Of a stretch of 46,883 nt of DNA, positions 26,403 through 35,260 are shown piece by piece; within the stretch, counting starts at the first letter, position 1; every line of letters begins with the position of its first letter. The DNA comes from an uncultured Ruminococcus sp. (GTDB lineage: Bacteria > Bacillota > Clostridia > Oscillospirales > Acutalibacteraceae). The stretch lies in contig CADBQS010000086.1 in assembly GCA_902796915.1 (NCBI GenBank), positions 1-46,883 on the forward strand, in the 5' to 3' direction. The position numbers and the translations under genes were made by a program. A model generated the notes under the pieces. That model had not been told where the DNA came from and made no database searches. It saw only the letters and a list, made by a program, of their open reading frames with translations.

Positions 26403-26978
26403 ATGAAAAAATTATCAGGAGGAAAAATAGCATTAATTTCGATTTTAGGAGTATTGGTAATAATAGTAACAATGTTTGCTGGAAGTTATAATAATTTGGT
26501 TCAGATGAAAGAAAATGTTTCAAGTCAGCAGTCAAATATAGAGACTCAATTACAGCGTAGAGCAGATTTGATTCCTAATTTAGTAAGTACGGTAAAGGGA
26601 TATGCAGCTCATGAAACAGAGATAATGACGCAAGTTTCTCAAGCAAGAGCTAATTTATCTGGGGCTTCTACTATAGCTGAAAAGGCACAGGCTGATAGCG
26701 AATTAACGAGTGCATTAAACAGACTTATGGTTATAGTGGAAAATTATCCTGATTTAAAAGCAGATACTCAGTTTACGCGTCTTATGGATGAACTTTCAGG
26801 TACAGAAAATAGAATTTCTGTTGCAAGGACAGATTACAATAATGCTGTAAAAACTTATAACAATAAAGTAAAAACCTTTCCAACAGTAATAGTAGCGAAT
26901 ATGCTTGGTTTTGGTGAAGCACAGTATTTTGAGGCTTCTGAAGGAGCAAAATCTGTACCATCAGTAAGCTTTGAATAG
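26403..26978 (+). CDS. LemA family membrane protein
   Basis: 191-residue protein with one N-terminal transmembrane segment (IALISILGVLVIIVTMFA, about 8-25) and the LemA helical-bundle signature: YNNLVQMKENVSSQQSNIET, LQRRADLIPNLVSTVKGYA, LMVIVENYPDLKADTQF and ELSGTENRISVARTDYN. Function of LemA is unclear; it is often paired with TPM-domain proteins, as here, and may take part in envelope maintenance. GGAGG ends 7-9 bases before ATG; 14 bases separate it from trkH. Confidence 0.93.
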   Translation: MKKLSGGKIALISILGVLVIIVTMFAGSYNNLVQMKENVSSQQSNIETQLQRRADLIPNLVSTVKGYAAHETEIMTQVSQARANLSGASTIAEKAQADSELTSALNRLMVIVENYPDLKADTQFTRLMDELSGTENRISVARTDYNNAVKTYNNKVKTFPTVIVANMLGFGEAQYFEASEGAKSVPSVSFE

Positions 26979-26992
26979 GGAGGTTGTGCCCT

Positions 26993-27784
26993 ATGAAAAA
27001 AGCAGGTAAAATATTGGTAGCTTGTATATTTTTATTATTTATATTTATGGGCAGTGTATTTGCACTGCCTAATTTAACAGAGAGAGGTTATGTTAACGAT
27101 TTTGCAAATGTTTTAAATGAAGAAACTGAGAACTATATATGTTATCAAGGGATGGCATTAGAGGAAAAAACAGGTGCACAAGTTGTTGTTGCAACGGTAG
27201 AATCTCTAGAAGGAAAAGATATAAATGAATATTCAATAGAATTAGCAAGATATTGGCAATTAGGTAATAAAGATAAAAATAATGGTTTATTGATCTTACT
27301 TGCACCTAATGAAAGAAAAATTAAAGTAGAGGTAGGATATGGCCTGGAAGGCAAGATAAACGATGGTAAAGCTGGAGGCTTTATTGACGATTATGCAGTA
27401 CCATATTTAAAAAACAATGATTGGAATGGCGGAATTAAAAGTTTGTATACTATAATATTGAAAGAAGTATATGAAGAATATAATATTGAAATTCCTAGTG
27501 ATGTAGATAGTTTTATAAGTAGTGAAAATGAAAAGTTTAATTATTATAATGATACTAGTACAATGGAATCTTTCATAGGATTTGTACCAATAATTGTGAT
27601 AGTATTAATATTAATACTATCTACACGCAATAAGCGTGGTGGAGGCAATAGTGGTGGACATTCTGGTACCTGGTACGGCGGTGGCTTTGGATATGGCGGA
27701 TTTGGTAGTAGTGGCAGCAGCGGAGGCGGATTTAGTGGAGGTGGAGGAAGTTTTGGGGGCGGTGGAGCTTCCAGAGGTTTCTGA
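26993..27784 (+). CDS. TPM-domain (YgcG family) membrane protein
   Basis: 263 residues from ATG 26993, 9 bases after GGGAGG; the TTG three codons earlier is inside the ribosome-site spacing and less likely. Signal segment (KILVACIFLLFIFMGSVFA), then a TPM phosphatase-like domain (YVNDFANVLNEETENYI; TGAQVVVATV; NKDKNNGLLILLAPNERKIK; VEVGYGLEGKINDGKAG), then a transmembrane helix (FVPIIVIVLILILST, about 200-215) and a Gly/Ser-rich tail typical of the family. It is paired with lemA. The domain is linked to photosystem II repair in plants; in bacteria its role is unsettled. Confidence 0.9.
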   Translation: MKKAGKILVACIFLLFIFMGSVFALPNLTERGYVNDFANVLNEETENYICYQGMALEEKTGAQVVVATVESLEGKDINEYSIELARYWQLGNKDKNNGLLILLAPNERKIKVEVGYGLEGKINDGKAGGFIDDYAVPYLKNNDWNGGIKSLYTIILKEVYEEYNIEIPSDVDSFISSENEKFNYYNDTSTMESFIGFVPIIVIVLILILSTRNKRGGGNSGGHSGTWYGGGFGYGGFGSSGSSGGGFSGGGGSFGGGGASRGF

Positions 27785-27790
27785 TTATAT

Positions 27791-28624
27791 ATGAATAATT
27801 ATAATAATAAAAAACAAATAGTATTTGAAAACATAAAAGATTTTGATTTAGCTGAGACATTTGAATGTGGTCAATGTTTTAGATGGAACCCTCATAATGA
27901 TGAATATGAGGGTGTTTCATGTGGAAAAGAAGCTCATGTTAATATTTCAAATGGAAATCTAATAATATCTGTATTAGAAGAAAATCCAGACAAGGAATTT
28001 TGGGAAAAATATTTTGATGTGAATTTAGATTATCAAAAAGTTAAAGATGAAATTAAAGATATACATCCTGTATTGAAAGAAGCCTGTAAATATGCTCCTG
28101 GAATACGTATATTAAATCAAGAACCGTGGGAAACTTTGTGTTCTTTTATAATATCGCAGAACAATAATATACCGAGAATAAAAGGAATAATACACAGGTT
28201 ATGTGAAATATTTGGTGAAAAAATTGAAAATAATTATTCTTTTCCAAGTGCAGAGAAAATAGCTTTACTTTCAGAAGAAGATTTGAAACCGCTCAGATGT
28301 GGCTTTAGAGTACCTTATATACTCGATGCAGCAAAAAAAGTATCTAATAGAGAAGTAGATTTATTGTCTTTAAAGAATTTACCATTAGAGGATGCAAGAA
28401 AGGAATTAATAAAAATACATGGAGTAGGGCCAAAAGTAGCAGAATGTACGCTTCTTTATGGTCTACACAGATTAGATGCGTTTCCTATTGACGTTTGGAT
28501 GAAAAAAATAATGAATAAATTTTTTAAAAATGAATCCCCGCAAATCTTCGGAAGATTCGCAGGGATAGCTCAACAGTATTTATTTCATTATATTAGAATG
28601 AATCCTAAATTATTAGAAGAGTAA
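27791..28624 (+). CDS. ogg: 8-oxoguanine DNA glycosylase (OGG1 type)
   Basis: 277-residue bifunctional HhH-GPD DNA glycosylase/AP lyase removing 8-oxoguanine. The N-terminal OGG_N domain shows LAETFECGQCFRW. SFIISQNNNIPRIKGII is the helical start of the HhH-GPD core, and IHGVGPKVAECTLLYG contains the hairpin and catalytic Lys, followed by DAFPIDVWMKK with the conserved Asp. Both catalytic residues are intact. The stop codon abuts the stop of the convergent pckG gene with no spacer. Confidence 0.92.
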   Translation: MNNYNNKKQIVFENIKDFDLAETFECGQCFRWNPHNDEYEGVSCGKEAHVNISNGNLIISVLEENPDKEFWEKYFDVNLDYQKVKDEIKDIHPVLKEACKYAPGIRILNQEPWETLCSFIISQNNNIPRIKGIIHRLCEIFGEKIENNYSFPSAEKIALLSEEDLKPLRCGFRVPYILDAAKKVSNREVDLLSLKNLPLEDARKELIKIHGVGPKVAECTLLYGLHRLDAFPIDVWMKKIMNKFFKNESPQIFGRFAGIAQQYLFHYIRMNPKLLEE

Positions 28625-30388
28625 TTAAGAAAGATTATTAGATAATTCTGATAATTGTTTATCTAATTCTTTTGGTAATTTATCGCCGAATTTTTTATAG
28701 AATTCTTTAATGTTTTCACATTCTTTTTTCCAAAGCTCTTTATCAATATCTAATATTGCTTCTAAATCATTTTCTTTAATATCAAGGTTTTCTTGATTTA
28801 TATCTTTTGCAAAAGGAACATATCCTATTGGAGTTTCTTTTGCGTTTATTTTATTTTCGCATCTTTTTAGTATCCATTCGATAACACGCATATTTTCTCC
28901 GAATCCAGGCCATAAGAAATTACCATCTTCATCTGTTCTAAACCAATTTACGTTAAATATTTTTGGAGCTTTATTTCCAACTTCTTTTCCTATATTAAGC
29001 CAATGTTGGAAATATTCTCCCATATCGTATCCACAGAAAGGAAGCATTGCCATTGGGTCTCTACGTACAATTCCAACTTTACCAGTAGCTGCAGCCGTAG
29101 TTTCGGAAGCAATAATTGAGCCTATAAATACACCATTTTCCCAGTCTTTGGCCTCGTAAACAAGGGGAGTAGTATGATTACGTCTACCACCGAATATAAT
29201 AGCGGATATAGGTACACCTTCGGGATTTTCAAATTCTGGACTTATAGATGGACAGTTCTTAGCAGGAGAAGTAAACCTACTATTAGGATGTGCACCTTTT
29301 TCATCTGATTTTTTTCCATCCCAAGGTTCACCTTTCCAATTTAATGCATTTGAAGGAGGATTTTTATCAAGCTTTTCCCACCATACGGTATTATCTTCAA
29401 GATTTTGTACAACGTTAGTGAATATAGTATCAGACATAGTAGATTTTAATGCGTTAGGATTGGATTTTTCATTTGTACCTGGAGCAACACCAAAGAATCC
29501 GTTTTCTGGGTTTATAGCCCATAATCTACCGTCTTTACCCTTTCTAATCCAAGCTATATCGTCTCCAACACACCAAACCTTATATCCTTTGTTTTTATAG
29601 ATTTCTGGAGGTATTAACATAGCTAAATTTGTTTTTCCGCACGCAGAAGGAAATGCAGCACAAATATATTTAGTTTCGCCATCTGGATTTTGCACGCCAA
29701 GTATTAACATATGCTCTGCCATCCAGCCTTCATTTTTACCCATGAATGAAGCAAGGCGTAGGGCAAAACATTTTTTACCTAAAAGTACATTTCCTCCGTA
29801 TCCGGAATTTACAGATATAATTGTTTTATCTTCAGGAAAATGACAAATATATCTTTCTTTTTCATTAATATCACAAGAAGCGTGAAGTCCTCTTACCCAA
29901 TCATCACTGTTTCCGAGCATATCAAGAACTCGTTGACCGATTCTTGTCATTATAGCCATATTTAAAACTACGTATATGGAATCTGTAATTTCAATTCCTA
30001 TTTTAGAGAAATTAGAATTTATAGGACCCATACAATAAGGAATAATATACATAGTTTTTCCTTTATAACTATTTTTAGCAATACTGTATAACTTTTTGTA
30101 TGCTTCTTGAGATTCCCACCAATTATTCGTTGGTCCAACGGTTTCTTTATTTTTAGTACAAATGAAGGTTCTATCTTCAACTCTTGCAACGTCGTTTTGT
30201 TTGGTTCTATGCAAATAGCAACCCGGTAATTTTTCTTGATTAAGCTTTATAAGTTCACCAGATTCACATGCCTGTTTACGAAGACTTTCTAACTGTTTTT
30301 CTGAACCATCTATCCAAACTATATCTTTAGGTTGTACTAAATTTTGTATTTCTTCTATCCATTTGATTACAGATTTATTGTTTGTCAT
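28625..30388 (-). CDS. pckG: Phosphoenolpyruvate carboxykinase (GTP)
   Basis: 587 residues from ATG at 30388; AAAGGTGG lies about 8 bases before it, while the GTG four codons earlier overlaps that site. GTP-type PEPCK interconverting oxaloacetate and PEP. Signature P-loop FPSACGKTNLAMLIPP with the hyper-reactive Cys, then CVGDDIAWI (metal Asp), INPENGFFGVAPGT and FGGRRNHTTPLVYEA are all present. In fermenting anaerobes this enzyme often carboxylates PEP to oxaloacetate, which would feed the carboxyltransferase set at 37-40 kb and the PEP-dependent PTS next door competes for the same PEP. Single-gene unit with its own promoter. Confidence 0.96.
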   Translation of the reverse strand: MTNNKSVIKWIEEIQNLVQPKDIVWIDGSEKQLESLRKQACESGELIKLNQEKLPGCYLHRTKQNDVARVEDRTFICTKNKETVGPTNNWWESQEAYKKLYSIAKNSYKGKTMYIIPYCMGPINSNFSKIGIEITDSIYVVLNMAIMTRIGQRVLDMLGNSDDWVRGLHASCDINEKERYICHFPEDKTIISVNSGYGGNVLLGKKCFALRLASFMGKNEGWMAEHMLILGVQNPDGETKYICAAFPSACGKTNLAMLIPPEIYKNKGYKVWCVGDDIAWIRKGKDGRLWAINPENGFFGVAPGTNEKSNPNALKSTMSDTIFTNVVQNLEDNTVWWEKLDKNPPSNALNWKGEPWDGKKSDEKGAHPNSRFTSPAKNCPSISPEFENPEGVPISAIIFGGRRNHTTPLVYEAKDWENGVFIGSIIASETTAAATGKVGIVRRDPMAMLPFCGYDMGEYFQHWLNIGKEVGNKAPKIFNVNWFRTDEDGNFLWPGFGENMRVIEWILKRCENKINAKETPIGYVPFAKDINQENLDIKENDLEAILDIDKELWKKECENIKEFYKKFGDKLPKELDKQLSELSNNLS

Positions 30389-30440
30389 AACTTTAACCAC
30401 CTTTACATGTCAAATAGTATTATTATTTACACTATAAATG

Positions 30441-30469
30441 ATTATAATGCACAAAAAAGTATTTGGCAA
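30441..30469 (-). promoter_or_regulatory. Promoter of pckG
   Basis: Minus strand TTGCCA (30464-30469), 17-base spacer, TATAAT (30441-30446), about 52 bases before the start codon. Confidence 0.7.
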
Positions 30470-30529
30470 TATATTTTTTATTATATTTTTTAAAAGATAG
30501 ATAATTTTATTATATAAAATATTAAACTA

Positions 30530-30558
30530 TTGACTTTTATGCTTTATTGGTAGATAAT
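30530..30558 (+). promoter_or_regulatory. Probable promoter of the PTS operon
   Basis: TTGACT (30530-30535), 17-base spacer, GATAAT (30553-30558). It would leave a 5' leader of about 135 bases before ptsH. That leader is AT-rich and shows no antiterminator or riboswitch structure that I recognise; only a small AATAC-ATG-GTATT hairpin is seen at about 30662. Confidence 0.55.
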
Positions 30559-30699
30559 ACGAGGTGATATAATGCGTATTTATGAATAGTTAATATTTTT
30601 ATTTGGAATAATCATATTGTTAGAAATATATAAATTTATTAATAAATGAAAATATAAAAATAATACATGGTATTTTCTTGAGAAAGGAATAGATTATTA

Positions 30700-30963
30700 G
30701 TGATAGAGTTTACTTATAAAATTAAAGATGAAAATGGAATACATGCACGTCCGGCAGGTTTATTAGTAGGAGAAGCCAAAAAGTTTCAATCTAATATAAA
30801 AATTACTAATATAGTAAATGAAAAATCAGCAGACGCAAAGGGATTATTTGGCCTTATGGGTTTATGCGTAAAGAAAGATAATGAAATAAAAGTAAGCGTA
30901 GAAGGTGAAGATGAAAATGAAGCCGCAGAAACAATAAAAGATTTTCTGGAGGAAAATTTTTAG
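30700..30963 (+). CDS. ptsH: HPr phosphocarrier protein, regulatory serine replaced
   Basis: 87-residue PTS phosphocarrier. The phosphorylated histidine is His15 in NGIHARPAG. The region equivalent to Bacillus Ser46 (KSIMGVMSL) reads KGLFGLMGL here, with Gly48 in place of the serine, so HPr kinase could not modify this site. Start is GTG at 30700 with AAAGGA about 12 bases upstream. It heads ptsH-ptsI-IIA-IIBC, so it is clearly the sugar PTS HPr by context, yet appears unable to form P-Ser-HPr, the cofactor of CcpA in classic Bacillota carbon catabolite repression. Confidence 0.93.
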   Translation: MIEFTYKIKDENGIHARPAGLLVGEAKKFQSNIKITNIVNEKSADAKGLFGLMGLCVKKDNEIKVSVEGEDENEAAETIKDFLEENF

Positions 30964-30982
30964 ATGGGGGATGCTGTAAAAA

Positions 30983-32641
30983 ATGACAGTATTGAAAGGA
31001 AATGGCGTATTTGGCGGAATAGCATTTGGCAAATTATCATTTTATAAGCGTGAAGATGAGGAAATCAAATTAAAAAAGATTAAGGATGCCGAAGCTGAAG
31101 TAAAGCGTTATGAAGCAGCTAAAAATCAGGCTATAAATGAATTGGAAGAATTATATGAAAGTGCTTCCGAAAAGGTTGGAGAAGAAGAAGCAATGATATT
31201 TAAAATACATCAAATGATGCTTGATGATGTAGATTATTGCGAATCTATAATTAATATTATAAAATCAGAAAACGCTAATGCTGAGTATGCTGTGTGGGTT
31301 ACTGCAAGAAATTTTTCTAGTATGTTTTCGGACATGGACGATAGCTATATGAAAGAACGTGCTACTGACGTTATGGACGTATCAAAGCGTCTTATAAAAA
31401 TAATATGTGAAAGTGACGAAAATGTTCATAGCTATTCCGAGCCTTGCATAGTTGGAGCAGATGATTTAACTCCTAGTGAAACTGTGCAATTTAATGAAGA
31501 TACAGTAAAGGCTTTTGTTACAGCGTATGGTTCTACAAATTCACATACTGCCATTTTAGCACGAACTATGAATATTCCGGCTGTGGTGGGTATTGGAAAT
31601 GGACTAAAGAAGGAATTTGACGGCTGTGAAATTATAGTTGATGGCTATTCGGGAACTGTATATGTTTTACCAGATGTTACAACAATAGAAAGGCTAAAAA
31701 AGAAGCAAGAGCTTTGTGAATACGAAAATAAGCAATTACAAAGCTTAAAGGGAATAGAGAGTGTAACGAAAGACGGACAAAAGGTAAATTTATATGCAAA
31801 TATTGGTAGCCTTTCTGATTTGAAAATGGTATTACAAAACGGTGCAGAGGGAATCGGATTATTTAGAAGTGAATTTTTATATTTAAAAAGGCATAGCTAT
31901 CCAACTGAAGACGAACAATTTGATGCATATAAAAAGGTAATTGAGAAGATGGAAGGTAAAAGAGTAATAATAAGGACTCTTGATATAGGAGCAGATAAAA
32001 AAGTTAAATATTTTAATCTTCCTCAAGAAGAAAATCCTGCTATGGGATATAGAGCAATAAGAATATGCCTTGATAGAACGGAAGTTTTCAAAACTCAGCT
32101 AAGGGCAATATATAGAGCCTCAAAGTATGGCAAGGTATCGATAATGTTTCCTATGATTATATCAGTAGATGAAGTTTTAAAAATAAAAGATATAATAAAT
32201 GAAGTAAAGAAAGAACTGGACTTTAGTAATATTGAATATTCTGATGATGTAGAAATAGGGATAATGATAGAAACTCCAGCGGCAGTAATGATAAGTAATG
32301 AGTTAGCAAAAGAGGTAGATTTCTTTAGCATAGGTACGAACGATTTAACTCAATATACTTTGGCTGTGGATAGGCAAAATAATAAGATTAATTCAATGTA
32401 TGACCCAAATCATAAGGCAATATTGAGAATGATAAAAATTGCTGCAGATAATGCACATAAAAATGGTATTTGGATAGGTATATGTGGGGAGTTAGCGGCT
32501 GACGATTCTCTTACAGAAACATTTTTATCTATTGGAATAGATGAGTTATCTATGTCTGCGCCATTTATACTTAATATAAAGAAGAAAGTTTTAAATGCAG
32601 ATGTAAGTAAAATTAAGGAAAAAGTATTAAGTCAATTGTGA
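30983..32641 (+). CDS. ptsI: PTS enzyme I
   Basis: 552-residue PEP-protein phosphotransferase that starts the PTS chain by moving phosphate from PEP to HPr. The swivelling domain holds the active His in STNSHTAILARTMNIPAVVG (about residues 184-203). The PEP-binding barrel shows GIGLFRSEFLYL, RTLDIGADKK, ENPAMGYRAIR, MIETPAAVM, FSIGTNDLTQYTLAVDR and the catalytic Cys in GICGELAAD. Slightly shorter than the usual 570-575. Its ATG follows GGGGGAT by about 12 bases and ptsH by 19. Confidence 0.96.
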   Translation: MTVLKGNGVFGGIAFGKLSFYKREDEEIKLKKIKDAEAEVKRYEAAKNQAINELEELYESASEKVGEEEAMIFKIHQMMLDDVDYCESIINIIKSENANAEYAVWVTARNFSSMFSDMDDSYMKERATDVMDVSKRLIKIICESDENVHSYSEPCIVGADDLTPSETVQFNEDTVKAFVTAYGSTNSHTAILARTMNIPAVVGIGNGLKKEFDGCEIIVDGYSGTVYVLPDVTTIERLKKKQELCEYENKQLQSLKGIESVTKDGQKVNLYANIGSLSDLKMVLQNGAEGIGLFRSEFLYLKRHSYPTEDEQFDAYKKVIEKMEGKRVIIRTLDIGADKKVKYFNLPQEENPAMGYRAIRICLDRTEVFKTQLRAIYRASKYGKVSIMFPMIISVDEVLKIKDIINEVKKELDFSNIEYSDDVEIGIMIETPAAVMISNELAKEVDFFSIGTNDLTQYTLAVDRQNNKINSMYDPNHKAILRMIKIAADNAHKNGIWIGICGELAADDSLTETFLSIGIDELSMSAPFILNIKKKVLNADVSKIKEKVLSQL

Positions 32642-32668
32642 TATTTAATAAATATAGAGGTGGATTAA

Positions 32669-33148
32669 ATGTTTAACTTTTTTAAAAAAGCAAAGGATAA
32701 AGGAATATTAGCTCCGCAAAATGGAAAAGCTATACCTTTGAAAGAGGTTCCAGATGAGGTGTTTTCGCAAAAAATGTTAGGAGATGGCATAGCTATAATT
32801 CCTGAAGATGGAAAGGTTGTATCTCCTGTAGATGGAACGATTGCACAAATTACAGATACTCTTCATGCCTATGGAATAAAATCTGATGATGGATTAGATA
32901 TATTAATACATTGTGGAATTGATACTGTAAGTATGAACGGAGAAGGCTTTGACGTAAAAGTTAAGGAGGGTCAAAAAGTAAAAGTTGGGGATTTAATTGC
33001 AAACGTAAATATAAAGTTAATAAAAGAAAGGGGATTTAGTTTGCATACTCCACTTATAATAACAAATTTTGATGAAATAAAGGATTTTGAGCCAGTAATT
33101 GGGGATGTAAAATCAGGGGAAACAGTTGTTATAAAGTATAAAAAATAA
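32669..33148 (+). CDS. PTS glucose-type IIA component
   Basis: 159-residue single-domain IIA of the glucose class (Crr-like). The two active-site histidines appear in DTLHAYGIKS (about residue 70) and ILIHCGIDTVSMNGEGF (about residue 90). It accepts phosphate from HPr and passes it to the IIB domain of the next gene product. Flanking repeats such as VVSPVDGTIAQI and VKEGQKVKVGDLI are family blocks. AGAGGTGG precedes the ATG. The IIA being a separate gene rather than fused to IIBC is common in Clostridia. Confidence 0.94.
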   Translation: MFNFFKKAKDKGILAPQNGKAIPLKEVPDEVFSQKMLGDGIAIIPEDGKVVSPVDGTIAQITDTLHAYGIKSDDGLDILIHCGIDTVSMNGEGFDVKVKEGQKVKVGDLIANVNIKLIKERGFSLHTPLIITNFDEIKDFEPVIGDVKSGETVVIKYKK

Positions 33149-33188
33149 ACATAAATTAGTTTAAATATAAAGTGAAGGTGGTATTGTT

Positions 33189-34775
33189 ATGAAAGAACAA
33201 AGTGCAATTTTCAGCGTTTTACAGCGTATAGGACGTTCATTCATGTTCCCAATAGCTCTTTTGCCGGTTGCCGGATTATTATTAGGAATAGGTTCATCAT
33301 TTTCTAATGAACAAATGGTAGCTTCCTTTGGATTAGAATGGCTACTTGGTAGTGGAACCTTTTTGAATTTTGTGTTAGTAGTAATGAAAGAAGCAGGAAA
33401 TATAGTATTTGCAAATTTACCTATAATATTTGCAATGGGTGTAGCGTTAGGTATGGCAGAAAAAGAGAAAGCAACAGCAACATTGTCGTCAGCCATTGCT
33501 TTCTTTGTAATGCATCAATCTATATCATCCCTTTTAAAGCTTACAGGTAAATTAGAGTCAGGAGCAATGCTTGAAGGTACTATTGGCTCTGCTTGCGGTA
33601 TTGAAACATTGGAAATGGGAGTGTTTGGTGGAATTATAGTAGGATTAGGCGTTGCAGCTCTTCATAATAGATTTTATAAAATAAAATTACCAAATGTAAT
33701 CTCATTTTTCGGTGGAACAAGGTTTATTCCAATAATATCATCTTTGGTATATATATTTGTCGGTGCGTTAATGTTTTTTATATGGCCGTATATACAAAAC
33801 GCAATATATTCACTTGGTGGATTAGTAACAAATACAGGATATGCTGGAACATTAATTTATGGTATTATAGAGCGTGCATTGATACCTTTTGGGTTACACC
33901 ATGTATTTTATATGCCGTTTTGGCAAACGGGGCTTGGTGGAACAGCCGTAATAGATGGTGCATATATAACAGGAGCTCAAAATATATTCTTTGCAGAGTT
34001 AGCTTCTCCAAATACAACACGCTTTAGCGTAGATGCAGCAAGATTTATGGCAGGTAAATTCCCATTCATGATATTTGGTTTACCGGGAGCTGCATTGGCT
34101 ATGTATTCGGTAGCGAAACCATCAAAGAAAAAAGTAGCAGGTGGACTATTACTTTCTGCAGCCTTAACTTCAATGCTTACAGGAATAACAGAACCTCTTG
34201 AGTTTACATTTTTATTTGTAGCGCCTGTGTTGTATGCAATACATTGTGTTTTGGCAGGATTATCATTTATGCTTATGCATATATTAAACGTAGCAGTTGG
34301 AATGACATTTTCTGGAGGAATAATAGATTTATTACTATTTGGAGTATTGCAAGGAAACGATAAATCTAATTGGATATATGTAATACCAGTTGGAATTGTT
34401 TATTTTATCGTTTATTATTTCTTATTTAAATATGTTATAGAGAAGTTTAACTTTGTTACTCCGGGAAGAGAAGACGATGAGCAAGAAACTAAGCTTTATA
34501 CAAGGAAAGACGTTGACGCAGCGAAGCAATCCAATGTTTCCAAGATGATTGTAGATGGTCTTGGAGGAGCAGAAAATATTGAAGATTTAGATTGTTGTGC
34601 AACGAGATTAAGAGTTACTGTAGCAGACGGAGAAAAAGTAGATGAAGGCTTATTAAAACAAAGTGGTGCAGCAGGAGTGATAAAGAAAGGTACGGGAGTA
34701 CAAATAATTTATGGTCCAAGAGTTACCGTAATAAAAAGCGAAGTTGATGATTATATAACAAGCTTAGAAAAATAG
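33189..34775 (+). CDS. PTS glucose/N-acetylglucosamine-family IIBC permease
   Basis: 528-residue sugar permease. The IIC domain (about residues 1-410) has the family start LQRIGRSFMFPIALLPVAG, many transmembrane segments, the IERALIPFGLHHVFYMPFW loop and the TGITEPLEFTF substrate motif. The cytosolic IIB domain follows (about 440-528) with the phosphorylated Cys in DLDCCATRLRVTV (about residue 467; two adjacent Cys). Specificity cannot be fixed from sequence; glucose or GlcNAc is likely. The start follows GAAGGTGG. Last gene of the PTS operon and ended by a strong shared terminator. Confidence 0.93.
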   Translation: MKEQSAIFSVLQRIGRSFMFPIALLPVAGLLLGIGSSFSNEQMVASFGLEWLLGSGTFLNFVLVVMKEAGNIVFANLPIIFAMGVALGMAEKEKATATLSSAIAFFVMHQSISSLLKLTGKLESGAMLEGTIGSACGIETLEMGVFGGIIVGLGVAALHNRFYKIKLPNVISFFGGTRFIPIISSLVYIFVGALMFFIWPYIQNAIYSLGGLVTNTGYAGTLIYGIIERALIPFGLHHVFYMPFWQTGLGGTAVIDGAYITGAQNIFFAELASPNTTRFSVDAARFMAGKFPFMIFGLPGAALAMYSVAKPSKKKVAGGLLLSAALTSMLTGITEPLEFTFLFVAPVLYAIHCVLAGLSFMLMHILNVAVGMTFSGGIIDLLLFGVLQGNDKSNWIYVIPVGIVYFIVYYFLFKYVIEKFNFVTPGREDDEQETKLYTRKDVDAAKQSNVSKMIVDGLGGAENIEDLDCCATRLRVTVADGEKVDEGLLKQSGAAGVIKKGTGVQIIYGPRVTVIKSEVDDYITSLEK

Positions 34776-34777
34776 AA

Positions 34778-34810
34778 TAAATATCCACCAGCTATGCTGG
34801 TGGATATTTA
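34778..34810. terminator. Bidirectional terminator between PTS operon and small hydrophobic gene
   Basis: Perfect 15-base-pair stem TAAATATCCACCAGC / GCTGGTGGATATTTA with a TAT loop. It serves the plus-strand PTS operon and the convergent minus-strand gene. A degraded relative of this hairpin lies at 46770-46799. Confidence 0.9.
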
Positions 34811-35032
34811 TCAATTACAGTGTGAATCCATCATTCCCACAAGCACAGGTGCAGCTAACTTCCCCATAAATGTTGTCAAAGCATCCATAGAAATACCTAG
34901 AAAACCACATAATCCTTCTGTTCCCTTAAATAATAAACCACCACCTAACACAATGCCTCCAGTTAATGTGACAAATCTTACTATTGTAGCCATAGATTGT
35001 GAAAAAGCTTTTACTATTCTTGATTCTCCCAT
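34811..35032 (-). CDS. Small hydrophobic Gly-rich protein, unknown function
   Basis: 73-residue protein not recognised as a family. It has a short polar N terminus (MGESRIVKAFSQSM), a Gly-rich hydrophobic segment (FVTLTGGIVLGGGLLF, about residues 20-35), a middle containing one Cys (GLCGFLGISMDALTTF) and a second hydrophobic stretch (KLAAPVLVGMM), ending DSHCN. Two membrane passes or an amphipathic pore-like peptide are possible. The gene looks real: TTTACA-17-TATAAT promoter, GGGAG about 10 bases before ATG, and a terminator immediately after the stop. There is no double-glycine leader, so it would not be a substrate of the exporter at 41-46 kb unless leaderless. A bacteriocin-like or small membrane regulator role is speculative. 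Confidence 0.7.
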   Translation of the reverse strand: MGESRIVKAFSQSMATIVRFVTLTGGIVLGGGLLFKGTEGLCGFLGISMDALTTFMGKLAAPVLVGMMDSHCN

Positions 35033-35082
35033 GTTTTATATTCTCCCATTCTAATTTTTTACTTGTCTCAAATGACAGTTAT

Positions 35083-35111
35083 ATTATACATCATTGTTAT
35101 GCGAATGTAAA
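35083..35111 (-). promoter_or_regulatory. Promoter of the small hydrophobic gene
   Basis: Minus strand TTTACA (35106-35111), 17-base spacer, TATAAT (35083-35088), 50 bases before the start codon. Confidence 0.72.
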
Positions 35112-35260
35112 TACTATATTTTAATTTTTGGAAATATAGCAAGATTTATTGTTAGATGAAAATTTGGTAAATATATTTATTAATTTTTATAAAATTGAAT
35201 TGTCTTATTTTGATTTCTATTTTCATATAAATTATATGATTAGGAGTTGATAATATAAAA

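Noticed and set aside
28530-28570. Inverted repeat CCCCGCAAATCTT / AAGATTCGCAGGG near the end of ogg
   Set aside because: It lies inside the coding region, is imperfect and has no T tract; coding sequence explains it.
30572-30589. Five-codon frame ATGCGTATTTATGAATAG after GAGGTGAT upstream of ptsH
   Set aside because: The likely transcription start of the PTS promoter falls inside the GAGGTGAT, so the site would be only partly transcribed; there is no attenuator structure.
33161-33496. Antisense open frame over the start of the PTS permease
   Set aside because: It is a shadow of the permease gene, with no promoter or ribosome site.
34794-35054. Plus-strand open frame opposite the small hydrophobic gene
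   Set aside because: Its start lies in the terminator stem with no ribosome site, and codon and residue patterns favour the minus strand.
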